A stretch of DNA of 64,000 nt from Xanthostigma xanthostigma (GCA_963575645.1 OY754467.1:8184001-8248000); one strand, 5' to 3'; shown: positions 34,248-46,175, counted from the first letter of the stretch. Numbers and translations are program-made. The notes: generated by a model not told the origin, from the letters alone.

Positions 34248-34540
34248 TTCAAATAAATAAAGTTATCGACCATTTTTTTCAGACTGTACCTATATATTGA
34301 CAAAAAATTATAAAATTATGATAGATGAGGTTTCGGTCCGGATTTGGATCTTCTTCAGAAATAATCTAAAAAATATAAAAATTAATTAGTATATCTACTT
34401 ATTTTCTAATAGATTGATTGAATTTTTTATTTTTGAAATATTAATGAAAAGTGTTTTCTATTGAATTATTGAAGTATAATTTTATAATTTTTGTCAATAT
34501 ACAGTCTAAAAAAATTGGTCGATAATTTTATTTATTTGAA
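34248..34540. mobile_element. 293-bp MITE with ~65-bp TIRs (GTCGATAA family)
   Basis: TTCAAATAAATAAAGTTATC, CGACCATTTTTTTCAGACTG and TATATTGACAAAAA at the left are inverted at the right end. Fragments of the family occur at 9980-10090 and 18516-18615, each next to the shared phrase CAGACGTTAATC. Confidence 0.75.
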
Positions 34541-34569
34541 GAGTTCTATTCAGACGTTAATCTAAGATT

Positions 34570-35315
34570 TGAAAATCTGTATCTGTTATTATTATTATTA
34601 TTATTACGTTTATAAAAATTCAGTAACAGAGTAACGAATTTGCACTTAACCTTCTTGTTACTTGTACGGAGACTGCAGACAAAATATGACGTCACCCCTT
34701 GTTTAATTTTTAAATAACTATAACTTTCTTATTTATCGATATTTTTAAAAACAAAAAAAAAAATACGGAAAAATTATTTTTCCCAATTAATTTCAGTAAT
34801 AGGACACTGCCTAATTGTGGTTCACTGTCACGCCAAAGAAGTATAACTTGTAACACTAGTGCATAAGTAGGCACGCACTCACTTTTTTTGTAGAATTTAT
34901 TAAAAAAACATAAGTTCGGGAAAAATTACGAGACATTCGCCATAAGCCGTTTTGCCATTTGACCGTCGATATGTCCATATTGCCGACGCCGCCGATGCAG
35001 CAGCAGCATTGCACCAACTCGGCGCGGATATCCGCATAGAAATAAACGTTCAGAAAATAATTGCGTACCTGTTATAGTGTTTATTAGTGCGACACAACGA
35101 CACCTTGCCTTCTTGATCATTGATAATCTAACGTAATTTTATTCAAGTTCCCCCCGCAGACATACAAGATCTTCATGTGATTGTAAACTATTTGCTAACG
35201 TCGAGACAGCAAAGAATGGAGAACTCATATACTTTTATTCTATACTGAGCATAGGAATAAAATCGCAATCGAACCATTATGGTGCAAACATATACTTCCG
35301 TCTTTTTTTACGCCG
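34570..35315. other. Intergenic sequence with short TTA microsatellite
   Basis: A (TTA)n tract is at about 34586-34606. No gene is seen. Confidence 0.5.
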
Positions 35316-35322
35316 TAAGCAC

Positions 35323-35930
35323 TGGCGTATGCAGGAGGGCAAAACAAGCACGGGGGATCCGGCTTAAGAAATTTCTAATTTGCCTTCTCCTGGGCCAAAA
35401 GCTGGGTACGCCCAAGTTAACGTCATAGAAAAAGACAAAATTTTTGAAACAGAGATACTTTATTCAGATTGAGTACAAGTTCATCAATCAGTCGTATCAT
35501 CGGAGAAAACAGGGAATTACATCGAAGAAAGAGACGCAGATATATTTTGGATATGCTTTGTTGCCTTCGCTCACCGCACATTGAGTAGATAGACAATATA
35601 TTAAATTATTAAATATATGGGAGAACTTGACAATATTCAGAAATCTCTATAGACTATAAGAGAAAGAAGTTTTTCACTCATGGACCTCTATAACTGAGAC
35701 TACTACTTGCCTGTACTTCTAAAGGCGATAGTCGAACGTATTAATAGTTCCACGAAATTTAAGAATGAGTCATAAATAGCTGAACTAGCATTGTTTTTAT
35801 ATAACCTCCTGAGAAAGGCCACTCTTGTACCTCTATAAGCTATAGAAACTCGAGTTAGTGAAAAATCTCCATAAGCGAAAAAGTGGGCCAGACCCATCTG
35901 CCCCAACCCCCCTCTTGCTACGCCAATGCT
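35323..35930. mobile_element. TIR element (CACTGGCGTA...)
   Basis: The left end is CACTGGCGTATGCAGGAGGG. The right end, reverse-complemented, is CATTGGCGTAGCAAGAGGGG. No TSD is clear. Solo ends of similar type are at 40610 (CAGTGGCGTACGC) and 52412. The minus-strand ORF at 35703-35906 starts near the right end but shows no domain. Confidence 0.6.
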
Positions 35931-36408
35931 TCTTATGTATACATTGCTCTATCGGTTCTAAGCAAATAATGAACATCACCATAACAAAATTAAAATTAAA
36001 ACTGAAAATTATAGTTATAAATTAAATTCACGTCAACACAAAAGAAAAATTCGCGACTGATAAAAAAAAACGTTATATATGTAATATTTAGTGGGCAGCT
36101 TCTATCAATTTTTGTCATTTGAGTTTGTGCTCCTTGTATAATCTCCGCGCAGCAAAGCTTCGCAGATATTATGCGGCAGACTTCAAAGTATAGAGACAAG
36201 TTAGAAAATTAAAATCAATCATTACGTCAATAAATACTATTGTCATGTCAGACGTCACAAAATGACGACAATGCTAATGCCGTTCGATTCAGGTTACAGG
36301 CAACATTTTTATATCGGTGACAAAAGTGCAAAACTGTCTAAGTTTAGTATATACATCACGGAATGATTTTTGAGTTGATTCTTCTTTTTTAACGCAACGT
36401 GTAGAAAT

Positions 36409-36820
36409 CAAATAGACGAACAAATATTTCAAATAACTTTTTTATCTAAACTCAAAAATGAAAGAGGAACGGGCTTTCAAAATTTTATAAAATTTGAGGT
36501 ATGTCCTGGCGTTATGTTATGTCAGTATGGAAATATGTTATGTCATTCTCAAGTATTCACAGAAATTGTTTGAAGTTGTCCCCGATTTGTTGGACACAAA
36601 GATGCGTGCGTCGTACTAGCGATAAGGACCTTTCTCTAATTATTTGGAATGCATTCCCGATTCGCGCTATCATTTCTTCGCGTGTGTTAACCGGGCTTAT
36701 GAATTAATTAAATAAAATAAAAAAAAAATAATTTAACTTTAAACGGCTGTTTCTCTCTTATTTTTAAATTTTGATAAAAAAGTTACTTAAAATATTTGTT
36801 CGTCTATTTGATTTCTACAC
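36409..36820. mobile_element. MITE with ~60-bp TIRs, copy 2
   Basis: Same family as 15563-15996. Here the ends extend to GTGTAGAAATC and its inverse GATTTCTACAC, which define the family termini better. Confidence 0.8.
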
Positions 36821-36824
36821 GCTG

Positions 36825-39640
36825 TTAAAAAGGGAAGAATCTACTTAAAACACATACTGTATAGTAGATATGGCACTGTGGAGTAAATGATAACTCATCC
36901 GCCGCGATAGTGGAGGGTGAGTGCCGACAGCGACATTGTTTGAATAGTAATTTTTTGCGCATCCCCATTTGAAATTGCTACGATAGTAAAGTGACCCATT
37001 CATATGAAATCGACCATAAGTCGTGATCTGTAAAAAAATGACTTAGGCAGTTTTGCGCTGTTGCCGCAGATATTTCTACAATAAAACATGAATGAAGTTT
37101 AATTCGGAATGACTGGGTCGTTAAAGTCTATCGACGATAATTTAGTTTTGGCTATAAAAATGAGTAATGTTGATGGAGTTTTTTTTACCTTCAGAAATGA
37201 AGTGAACACCAACCGTGGCGACGCGGTATTAAATGCAAGCGCTTATTATAATAAAACATGCGGCCAATACAGGAACTAACCGTGCTCTCACTATGATCCT
37301 CTTTATATACGAACCATTGAGCCAGAAGGCATCGGGAGTAGATATGTATTTTTTCAAGTTTTGTGAATTTCGCGAAGGATCTACTCGGCGAGTTGACGTT
37401 ACGAACATACGTGACGTTTTTGAGCGGCCTTCTAAATCCGCTTATTCAGTATAGCGTATCTATGCATTATACAATAAACATTAATAATACACCCATCCCC
37501 CGATTTACACGGTACTTGTTTTACACGTTTTCGCTTTTACACGGTTTTCCAAATAAGTTTTTTTTTGTTTTAATCGCACTCTACTAAATGCTACTGTGAT
37601 TGAACACGTGCGCTGTGTACAATCTCACGGGGAATCCCGAGCTTATGTGCTGACTTGCTGCACACGCACACGGTGTCTGTATTTCTTCGCATAAAATTAA
37701 AGTTTTATCTACGGAAAATTGTATTTGAGTGAAAGTTTCACAGTTTCAGAAAGATTTAATTTTCCATATTCGTAAATTACAAGTGAGTGCATAATTTAGA
37801 TTATTATAAATTAACGGCTGTGATTAAAGTGGCAAAATGCGGAAAATTTTGGAGGGAAATGATGGCAATTTACCAAATAGGTTTAATTAAAATAAAAAAA
37901 TCACAACTGTGTAATAACAAATAAATTTTCTTTCAATGTTATGTACAGTTAATATAGTTTTGCTGTATTATATGTATTTGAAACTAATCCACCTCCTCCG
38001 AAAATAGTTAATAATGTGCCCCCCCACTAACTTTGCAACCATGCAATAAAAAAATCAAGAAGGTAGCACTTTTTAAATACTTTCAACGAAAATTATGTTG
38101 AATAAAACATATAAACAAGTCGTAGGAGTTCAGATGATCTTTCCTTACAGTATTTTTAATATGGCTATCATATTTTTATTAATATAGCGGAGACAAGAAC
38201 CACGATTGCATAAACATAAACAAACCGTCCGATGTCGCTAGTGTACATGTCAATATTAAATTAAGGCTTTGAAAGATCACAAAGTGATTTTATTAGTGCA
38301 AATAATAACTCATGAATACTCCAACTTCTTTTTAGTATCGACACATTGCAACGACACATTTCTAGGTTAGGATATGATGTTTGTCAAGCAACGATTAAAT
38401 ACACTACGAAACCGTGTCGCGTATGTGCCCAACACGCGCTTGGCCTGTTTTTCGACCTATATGCAGATTGCAGACTTCTTCTGCGGTTTTGTTTCCTCAT
38501 TGATATGAATATCTGCATTCATATCCTGGATAAAGTTACTGAACGTCGCTGCTGTTCCACTCGTATGCTACTGAGGTGTTGGCGCAGAGCTAGAAGGTGC
38601 TGCGCCCCACTTGCATTCTGCAGTAGTCATTCGCTACATCGTGTATTAAATGGTGCTATACCGGAGGTGTCTATGCAATAGACAGCTAAAGTGTAACCGC
38701 CACATCTGCGGTGTAAAAATGAAACCGCTTAAGTGTAATTTTTACCCAACTGCGAAACAGGAAAGCTAATGAGATCAGACTATGTACTACCTATGTATGT
38801 ATGTATGTATGTTTCTTCGTAGCTTCTAGACAACTTGATCGATTTTGTCAAGTGAGGTGTCTATCGATTCGCAATAGTGACGTGCATGTTATTACGTCAC
38901 CACAAATCCAATATGGCGGATGATGAACGCCATTAATTGACTACAAATGTAGGATAGCATATGAAATGAATTGCAAAACTATAAAACTCGTTTCTTAGTC
39001 GGGTTTTAATAAAATTTTTTGCTGGGGATGGATTGTTCTCGAAACGTTATATAGTTTTTGTTTTGTTTTCAAATAAAATAAGTTAAAAAAATAGCCGTAG
39101 TGGGACGCCTGACAGATGTGAAACATAAATTTTAGTGAAGTTCTAATAACTAAATTTCACATGTCACAAAAATTTTGCCCTGTCATTTAAAAAAAAAATC
39201 ATCCTGTAACTAATACAAAGTGTGTATGCAAGCACACAGCTCACACAGAGAATTAGGAACGAAGCGTATAGTATACGCGGTGGCGCGGAGAGGGATAGAG
39301 CATCATGCAGTTTTGCCGTGACGTTTTTATGCCAATGGATGTTTCAGATAAAAAAACTGTGTAAGTCATAAAAATTTTGACATAGACAGTTTTGTCTTTT
39401 GGTCGTATATTTTGTCTCGACATTGTGTAACCGACCATCTGACACTGATATAGCCCTATAGTAGCGCATATGAAATGATTGCTTATGCAGTATGGGCTGT
39501 GGGACACTGGGATGCAACTAAACGCTGCAGTATTATAATGGCTTTTGGGGCCCCCATGCGATGTGATAAAGTGCTAGGATAGCGGCACTGAAGGCATTAT
39601 CCCCGTGTAGTACGTCTACTTTATCTATTGCCAGTTTATA
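36825..39640. other. Intergenic sequence
   Basis: No gene is seen across 2.8 kb. Noted items are a (TATG)n tract at 38790-38812 and a slightly G+C-richer stretch at 38540-38640. The ORF 38346-38681 overlaps the latter but has no domain and poor composition. Confidence 0.4.
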
Positions 39641-39650
39641 TTTATCTACT

Positions 39651-40070
39651 AGCGATCCGTCCCGGTTTCATCCGGGTGCGATGCATATATAATTCTGCAA
39701 ATTGTATTTCGTTTGCGGCCCGGCGTCTGAACTAATAGCTTTGAGCAAATTCTACCAGATTTGCTTCTAAACTAATGGGTTTGAGCCAGATGTCGCTACT
39801 TGGTACTAAAACAGTTTTTTGTCTGCCACTGAACTAATAGCTTTAAACAAATTCTGTAAGATGTCGCTACATGTAACTAAAACAGTTTTTTTTTTGAGAA
39901 AATACCGTAATTTTGTATAAAATATTTAATAAAAATTATCCTATAGCGTAAATTGAACCAAGTAAGACACATTTACAAAATTTTATTAAAATCGGTTTAG
40001 TGGTTTATGAGTCATGGCTGAACAGACAAATCGATACAACAGATATATTATTAAAATCTTTCCCATCAAT
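39651..40070 (-). mobile_element. Helitron-like non-autonomous element, decayed
   Basis: On the plus strand it starts ACTAGCGATCCGTCCCGG with CATCCGGGTG, the inverted 3' end. It finishes near TATATTATTAAAATCTTTC, resembling the inverted 5' end. The interior AAAATCGGTTTAGTGGTTTATG phrase is typical of this common insect repeat. Confidence 0.5.
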
Positions 40071-40074
40071 AGAT

Positions 40075-40605
40075 ACAGTATCACATGAACAGCATGTTTG
40101 ACAAGGATGCACAAAGCAGGTATTTTTGATTGGTTGCTCTGCTGTATTGAGGTTCAAGCGATTTATTGTTGTTATCGGTTCTTGAGATTACCAATGAGAT
40201 CGATGTTTAACGCCGAGAAAAGAATAAACATGTAAACAAAGGATTATTCTTCGTCTATTGTTTAAGACTTTAGTCACTTAGTGTCAGTTGTTTTGTGTAG
40301 AATAAGGTGCTACAGGTTAAGCCACGCCTACAGTCTTGTCGAATTTTAATACTTTGGCATGCCTCGTTATGTTTGACTAACTTATGAAGGCAGTCATCAT
40401 TAGTAGAAATATAAATGTTAAATTAGGTAATAAGTTATTAAAAAACAATAACAGTTCGGAACAAGTCGGGTGCATTTTTATACAGTAGTCGGTTCGAACA
40501 GAAGAAGAACGTCTCTTTCACCTGTTACACCAGTCAATTATTGTTACCGGAATGGTAGCTACCTGAACCCGTCGCCTTGCCAATAAATATAGAGTACGTC
40601 TTGTT
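40075..40605. other. Intergenic sequence
   Basis: No gene is seen. Confidence 0.5.
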
Positions 40606-40680
40606 CAGTGGCGTACGCTATTTATTTTTTATTTTGTTCAGACTATTAACTACTGAGGTCGTAGCCCCGATGGTAGGTAA

Positions 40681-40975
40681 ATTTGAATGCTACTATAATA
40701 CGCGCCACGAATCTAAAAGGCTCGGAAGTTAGATGCGAATGCGGGCTTGCACTTGTACAGTCTGTTGAAAAACTACAAACTCGCAACTCAACAAAACTAA
40801 AATAGCAATAACAAATTGACAATAGCGTACTCGACTGTACTTTAAAGCAGGAAAGCGACAAGTGACAAAGGCAAAATAACAACTTGACAATAGCGTACTC
40901 GACTGCACTTTAGAGCAGGAAAGTGACAAAGGCAACGAACGATCACGGCCAATCACCGACGAGCGCACGGTCCGT
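40681..40975 (-). repeat. Interspersed repeat (0.3/30.3 kb family) with internal duplication
   Basis: Inverted copy of the 260-385 and 30285-30450 family. The block TTGACAATAGCGTACTCGAC plus TGYACTTTARAGCAGGAAAG occurs twice, about 70 bp apart. Minus-strand ORFs here are artefacts of the duplication. Confidence 0.7.
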
Positions 40976-41163
40976 GCAGGTAGCTGGGAGGTGGTGGGAC
41001 AACTAACATCATCGGAGAGAATTTATTTTAAGCTTTTATTAAAACTTTAGTTTGAAATTGGTCATTTTAAAACCAAGACAGAGAGATGGGTAACGTCAAA
41101 AATGAGAAAGAGAGAATGTGGATTATAGACGCTCGACAACTAGCGAACTTAGTACCTATAGAA

Positions 41164-41397
41164 CAGGGGCGGGCAAATCTTTTGATCGTCGGGCCGCATA
41201 GTTTATGAAAATTCGACCGCAGGCCGTTTAGCTGATGAAAACCGCGGGCCAAAAATTTGCAGAGCAAAAAAAGGGTCGTCACATTCTATTTCCGCATTTG
41301 GAGAGCAGAAAAAGCTCCTTTCGTCTGTTCTGGCGCCCTTGCTATTTATTTACTATTTTTCTAAAATGCTTCGCGGGCCGCCATTTGCCCAGGCCTG
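41164..41397. mobile_element. hAT MITE with perfect CTATAGAA TSD, copy 2
   Basis: CTATAGAA flanks both sides (41156-41163 and 41398-41405). The ends are CAGGGGCGGGCAAATC and GCCATTTGCCCAGGCCTG. Relative of 23277-23550. Confidence 0.9.
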
Positions 41398-41519
41398 CTA
41401 TAGAATAATTAAATTGAAGCGATTTTGCCGTTATCAATCTTCGCCACTGTTTATTATATCTACGTACGCGGGTATCAATTTTATAAAGCGGTGCAATTTA
41501 ACACTCGGTTATTTCTTCG

Positions 41520-41582
41520 ATGTCCGAACTGAACGTGCCCAAGAAGAAGCAGCAGCTGTGGTCGTTCGTCGTCGGATCACCT
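41520..41582 (+). other. Possible small upstream exon (G+C-rich, GT donor)
   Basis: A frame starting ATG at 41520 reads MSELNVPKKKQQLWSFVVGS then P, directly followed by GTAAAC at 41583. By my count 16 of the 20 codons after the ATG end in G or C, unlike the AT-rich surroundings but like the klu exon. Start context is weak (T at -3) and I do not recognise the peptide. It could be a 5' UTR or coding exon of klu, 4.3 kb upstream of the klu splice acceptor, or chance. Confidence 0.25.
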
Positions 41583-41584
41583 GT

Positions 41585-41915
41585 AAACGTTTATATCTTT
41601 ATATATGTGTGTACAAAACTCCCTGATAATTGGTTTTGAATATCGACTTTTACTTATAGAGCCGGCTAACGCAGTCGTTGTTTATGTAGAGCCGCGTGCC
41701 ACTTCAATATTAATATAGCCGTCCCGCGAAGCTCACAAATGTCTAGGGATCAAACCACGAGGAGACTCGAAGATGCACGATTGCACAGTCCGCGTACGGT
41801 TTTTGTAAGGAACTCCTCCTTGCACTTTTCCTCTTTTCATTTCGCGAAAAAACGCCATCGCTATTTACTGCTGTATTACCGACCGGATCTGGAAACGCTG
41901 TTTTTGAAAAAAAAT
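41585..41915. other. Intergenic or intronic sequence, moderately G+C-rich
   Basis: No gene is seen. If klu begins upstream this is intron. Confidence 0.4.
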
Positions 41916-41940
41916 ATTTTTAACAAAGAAATTGAAATGA

Positions 41941-42137
41941 CTTCAAAAAATATGCACTAAAAAGTAAAAAATAATAATTATTGTTATTTTTGGAGTCGGT
42001 GTCAGCCAAAATGAAATCTATTCCGAGAACTAGAGACATGTAAGATTTAAATTGCTACTTTCGAATTCCGATGTGACACCGACTCCAAAAATAACAATAA
42101 TTATTATTTTTTACTTTTTAGTGCAAATTTTTTGAAG
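41941..42137. mobile_element. Foldback MITE (GAAGTCGG type), ~64-bp arms
   Basis: Arms 41941-42006 and 42074-42137 are inverses (CACTAAAAAGTAAAAAATAA, TAATTATTGTTATTTTTGG, AGTCGGTGTCA), sharing the core CTAAAAAGTAAAAAATAA with 26598-26809. Confidence 0.8.
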
Positions 42138-42446
42138 TCGGTTCAAATTTTTTGCTAAAAATATTTTATTTTTCTCTTTTTAGTGTTAGATAAAGTATTG
42201 CAATGGGTAGGCCAAGTATGCGTGCCTTTGAAATTTGAGAGTTTTCCTCGATTTCCCCAGATTCCACCATCAGATCCTGATTTGGTTTCGGTGGGACCAT
42301 CTCGGAAGTGCACTCTTTCGAATAAAAATTTTTTTTTGAAAATCGATCTATAATTGACGGAGAAATCGGTGAACATACATAAAAAAAAAAGAAAAAAATA
42401 TATACAGTCGAACATAGAACCTCCTCCTTTTTTGAAGTCGGTTAAT
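42128..42446 (-). repeat. Dispersed repeat ending in GAAGTCGGTT
   Basis: Blocks TTTTTTGAAGTCGGTT occur at both ends (about 42128 and 42431). The interior shows GGTGGGACCATCTCGGAAG, AGAGTGCACT-type and GGTGAACATACATAAAAAA. Similar phrases are widespread in insect genomes. The ORF 42155-42415 is not recognised as a protein. Confidence 0.55.
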
Positions 42447-42544
42447 AAAAATGATTATTACGTCATCGCTATTTTTTTGAACTTGTTATTATATAAAAAT
42501 GATATAATAACAGGGAAAATGGAACCTTCAGTCTTATTTATTTT

Positions 42545-42600
42545 TATTGACAGCGTTTCGTCTGCAATTTGAGACTTCTTCAAGACTATAATCGATAGTG
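42545..42600 (-). repeat. GAAACG hairpin-associated motif
   Basis: On the minus strand AAGTCTCAAATTGCAGACGA is followed by AACGCTGTCAATAAAA. A short stem (GTCT.../...AGAC) precedes GAAACG, as at 44116-44141. Confidence 0.4.
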
Positions 42601-42999
42601 TTTCCTTAGTTACGAAAACTTGTATATGTTTTAATTGAATCATAGGTGGCAACATGGTGGTCGATTTAGGAACTTTTCTTATTCTAGAAACTTTAGTAAC
42701 CGTATCAGTTGGTGACCGTAAAAAAATACAGACAAAAAGTTCTGGCGTAACTACGGAAACTTCTAGAAATCAATGCAAATGCTATTTGCTAGTTGATTTC
42801 GTAAAAATCAGTTTTGAATGTGAAGTTTTTTGTGCAAAAATGTTAAAATAGAATACCGTTGATAATTGTTTCGTGGTTCAAGTAATTCGTTAAATATTTT
42901 TAAAAAAATAATAATTTTCGAAAGATTACTTCAATACGGTAAATAGAATCATAATATAAAATTTTGAAACTGTCAATTTCTTAAATAGTAAAAATGTAA

Positions 43000-43330
43000 C
43001 CACAAAAATACCAAAACGTTAACATTTTTTCGCTGTGCTACAGAAAATGGTTAAAAATTTTAATCATCTTCTGAGCGAAACATGAGACGAAAAAACGTTA
43101 GCGTTTTTGTATTTTTGTGGTTTTTTAGCATCATCAAGAAATAATCTAAATTTATTAAAAATTTTCTGATGATGCTAACATTGTAAGCGAAGCGTAAGTC
43201 GAAAAAATGTTAGTGTTTTGGTGTTTTTGTGGTTACTTTTTTAGTATCATCAGATAATGATTGACATTTTTAATCATCTCTTGTATGATACTAACATGGT
43301 TAGCCAGACGCGTGTTAACGTTTTGTGGTT
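43000..43330. repeat. Degenerate repeats alternating in orientation
   Basis: ACCACAAAAATACCAAAACG and its inverse CGTTTTTGTATTTTTGTGG recur four times, separated by ATCATC...GATGATGCTAAC segments about 100 bp apart. Confidence 0.6.
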
Positions 43331-43917
43331 GTACTTAGTTTTTAGTGTCTTCACGCAATTGATTTTCTTTTCCAACAAAATATTTCAATAGCTATTAGAA
43401 AACTCGATTTATAAACTTAGATCATTCTATTATCACATTTTTGATATTTAGGTATACTACAAAAAAAAACATGCAGTAGTTTTTTAGATCATTTTTTTAA
43501 GATAACCCGTTCCAAAGGTATTCTGTGTAGTAGCAATTGAAATTTTCAAATAACCTGCCAAAAAGGGATGTTATGAGTTTGGGTCGTAAATGATCAAAGC
43601 ATTCCAATAATACTTGATTGCCAGCATATATCAAAATCTGTAGCGATATGTCTTTATCGTGTCGGAGCTCTTAATTTAATATTTTTTTTTATTTCGAAAT
43701 GCATTGGTCGAAGATACATGTTATGTAAGAATGTTAGATATATATAAATGAACATAGATGATTGCGTCGGAAGTCATTTGAAGAATAACTATAATTACTC
43801 TAAAAACAAATCGAATACCAATTATCGTGTATATACACAGTTATATCTTAAAAACGAGTTTTCAGTCAGTTCTGTGTAATTCGGTATGGAACTATATCTA
43901 TCTACATAATAGTGATG

Positions 43918-44253
43918 TTTGGATGAAGAACTTCTTTGTAGCATAGGATCAAAAACATAGTATTGCTTTTATCCAATTGTGTAGGCTTTCATGGCCGGTG
44001 TTGATCCAAATCTTCTTGGTTTCCGGGCTTGTATGCCGTGGTCCATTGGTATTTATACACTTACCTGAGAGCAGCCTAGAAGGAAACTTCGCCCGCTACC
44101 ACATCGCCTTTAATAATGTCTACCACAGTTGTAGACGAAACGTCAGATAGTAATACCAATGGACCACGGCATACAAGCACGGAAACCAAGAAGATTTGGA
44201 TAGTATTGCTTTTGTTTTTGATCCTATGCTACGAAGGAGTTCGTCATCCAAAG
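43918..44253. mobile_element. Nested inverted-repeat element with GACGAAACGTC core
   Basis: Outer arms (GATGAAGAACTTCTTTGTAG, GATCAAAAACATAGTATTGC) at 43918-43971 invert at about 44200-44253. Inner arms (CAAATCTTCTTGGTTTCCGG, GTATGCCGTGGTCCATTGG) at 44014-44054 invert at 44153-44201. The loop side carries GTCTACCACAGTTGTAGACG followed by AAACGTCAG. A single-arm relative is at 55325-55415. The phrase 'TATGCCGTGGTCCATTGG' belongs to a widespread animal repeat. Confidence 0.7.
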
Positions 44254-44299
44254 ATCATAATCAATCAAGGATCACAGTCATCTCTTCCATGAGATAAGT

Positions 44300-45780
44300 T
44301 TTCTTCTACATAATAGCCTCAGAGACTGCGACGGATTTTCTTTCTGTGTAAAACAAAATAATATTAAAGACACCTGCATAATGACTCGAAATACCCGCTA
44401 GCGTACTCATATCTCTATGGTTCTGGTACGACTTCGAACGCAACGTGTACTTTCAAAGTAGATTTAGCGTAGCGGAAATCGAACAGAAGTTTCTAAAATT
44501 CATTGATGCTGTTGGTCGTAGTAACGTTTTATATCGGATCGACTGATATAATGACCAAACGGAATTCATGTGATGTGAGCTCGTGAATCCAGTCTCTTGG
44601 AATAGCGTATTAATATTTTAGAAAAACAGAAGCTTAATTTTATTACGACGTATTTTCTTCTCACAGATAACATTTATTGCTACATGAAATCATCAACGTC
44701 GGCATTTCAATACATATTACATACAGATACCGACAAAGTCTTGCTGAACTTGAGAATGACTGACGCTTATGACAGCACTTGTCGAGCGTCTATAATTTAC
44801 AATATTATTATTGAGAATGATCGAAATTGTAAGGGATGGTGTTTCCATGACTTACCTTGGTACACAGTTCCAAAGTTCTTTTTAAACAGTTTTTATTTTT
44901 CAAAGGCCGCCAACAACTAAGGTTATTTAGGCCTAGCATTTTTTTTAAAATAAATTGAAATTAATATTGCTAGTTCTCGTATAGAATCTGGAGACTGAGG
45001 GTTTGTAATAGAGAAATCATGGAAACGATATAGGCATCGTTACACACTCAGAGTGTTTTGATCTCAGATATTTTGAGTCAGAAGATTACCTATAAAAGCA
45101 CATAATTAAGGAGGTTGATGCGTTACAGTCCCAATCAAAAGTAAGTCGAATTCTAAATGGGAACTTTTCCATAATAAATTTTTACAAAAGGGTATACGTC
45201 GATGATACCAATAAATTATTGTCATTATGTAAATATCTGTATTTTACATATTTTTTGCAGTAAATAATTAAAAAAAGAAATTAAAAGTAATAAAAATTAA
45301 AATGAAATCATTATAAAGCTGAAAATTCAGTTAAAATTGTTAAAATTGTCAAGAATAAAAGTCCATAATCGAAAAGTGCTAAGGTTTAATAATTTTTTTT
45401 TATTGATTAAAAGTCTCCTAATTAAATTGGAAAAAATATAAAAATATGCGTAAGACATCGATGCTTTAAGTTGATTTTCGGAATTGCTGACATTTGGTTA
45501 TTTGCAAAAAATTAAAATGTACCGTTTGCATGCTAGGTTGACATATTTTCCATAAGACTACAAGTAAAATTTTTTTTTTTAATTTTTAACTTTATAAATC
45601 TCCTAATGATTGCGGATTTTTTACAGACAATTTTGTCATAAAAAAATCTATTCATTATCTTCGTAAAACGGCTCTACCTCCTTAAAAAAATGAAGTAGAC
45701 TCTTTAACCTTGTCATGACAAAATTAAATAGAGGGTCCACACGAAAATTACCAAAAACTTGTCTTTTTTAATAATAAATA
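44300..45780. other. Upstream region of klu, no coding sequence seen
   Basis: AT-rich. One GTCTATAAT motif is at 44781-44803. The ORF 44684-44920 spans that motif and has no domain. Likely intron or 5' flank of klu. Confidence 0.45.
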
Positions 45781-45874
45781 TTTGACGTGTCAGTTTGCGT
45801 CGTCTTCACAGATTTGTCTGATATCCGTAAAAAAAATAATTCTTGCAATGCAAACTGAACCCAACCAACCTGTT

Positions 45875-45899
45875 TCTAATGACGCTGTTTTGATTCCAG
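45875..45899 (+). promoter_or_regulatory. Predicted branchpoint and 3' splice site upstream of klu CDS
   Basis: TTTCTAATGAC (branchpoint-like CTAAT) is followed about 20 nt later by TTTTGATTCCAG|GTC, with AG at 45898-45899. Sequence becomes markedly more G+C-rich right after it. This suggests the coding exon starts at 45900 with about 275 nt of 5' UTR. Splicing was inferred by eye only. Confidence 0.5.
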
Positions 45900-46175
45900 G
45901 TCGAGCGTCACATACGAGCAGCGCCGGTGAAGCATTACGGAGCGGTTCTTCGCCCAACCACAGGACGCTGGACGGCAGCGGATCACGTCAACTCGCGTGC
46001 AGCCATAACAGCGAAAGAAAAAGAAAGAGAGAAATAAATATATCATACACCTGCCATAATTACACACGCAGTTGGTATTAACAGGCATGCGAATGCGTTG
46101 TTGTTGTAGTGTTGTAGTTGTTGTTGTGGTAGCACTGCAGATAATAGGCCCGCGGCCCTTAGCCGCCTCGTGCTA
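45900..46175 (+). other. klu: Predicted klu 5' UTR
   Basis: G+C-rich sequence from the predicted acceptor to the first in-frame ATG. An in-frame TAG at 46107-46109 blocks simple upstream extension unless an acceptor at that TAG or at 46139-46140 (CACTGCAG) is used. It contains repeated TTGTTG tracts. Confidence 0.45.

Noticed and set aside
37490-37560. Recurrent TTTTACACG segments as a regulatory array
   Set aside because: Only about three loose copies in AT-rich sequence; consistent with chance.
38346-38681. 111-codon ORF as a gene
   Set aside because: Cys/Arg-rich composition without a domain, no splice or poly(A) context, and no sign of codon preference.
42155-42415. 86-codon minus-strand ORF as a gene
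   Set aside because: Lies wholly in a dispersed repeat bounded by GAAGTCGGTT; no domain.
45782-46081. 99-codon ORF directly upstream of klu
   Set aside because: It crosses the predicted splice acceptor, has no domain and starts in AT-rich intron-like sequence; its length reflects the G+C-rich 5' UTR.
46170-46175. GTG start codon for the klu ORF
   Set aside because: GTG is not a normal eukaryotic initiator; ATG 46176 or 46182 follows within four codons.
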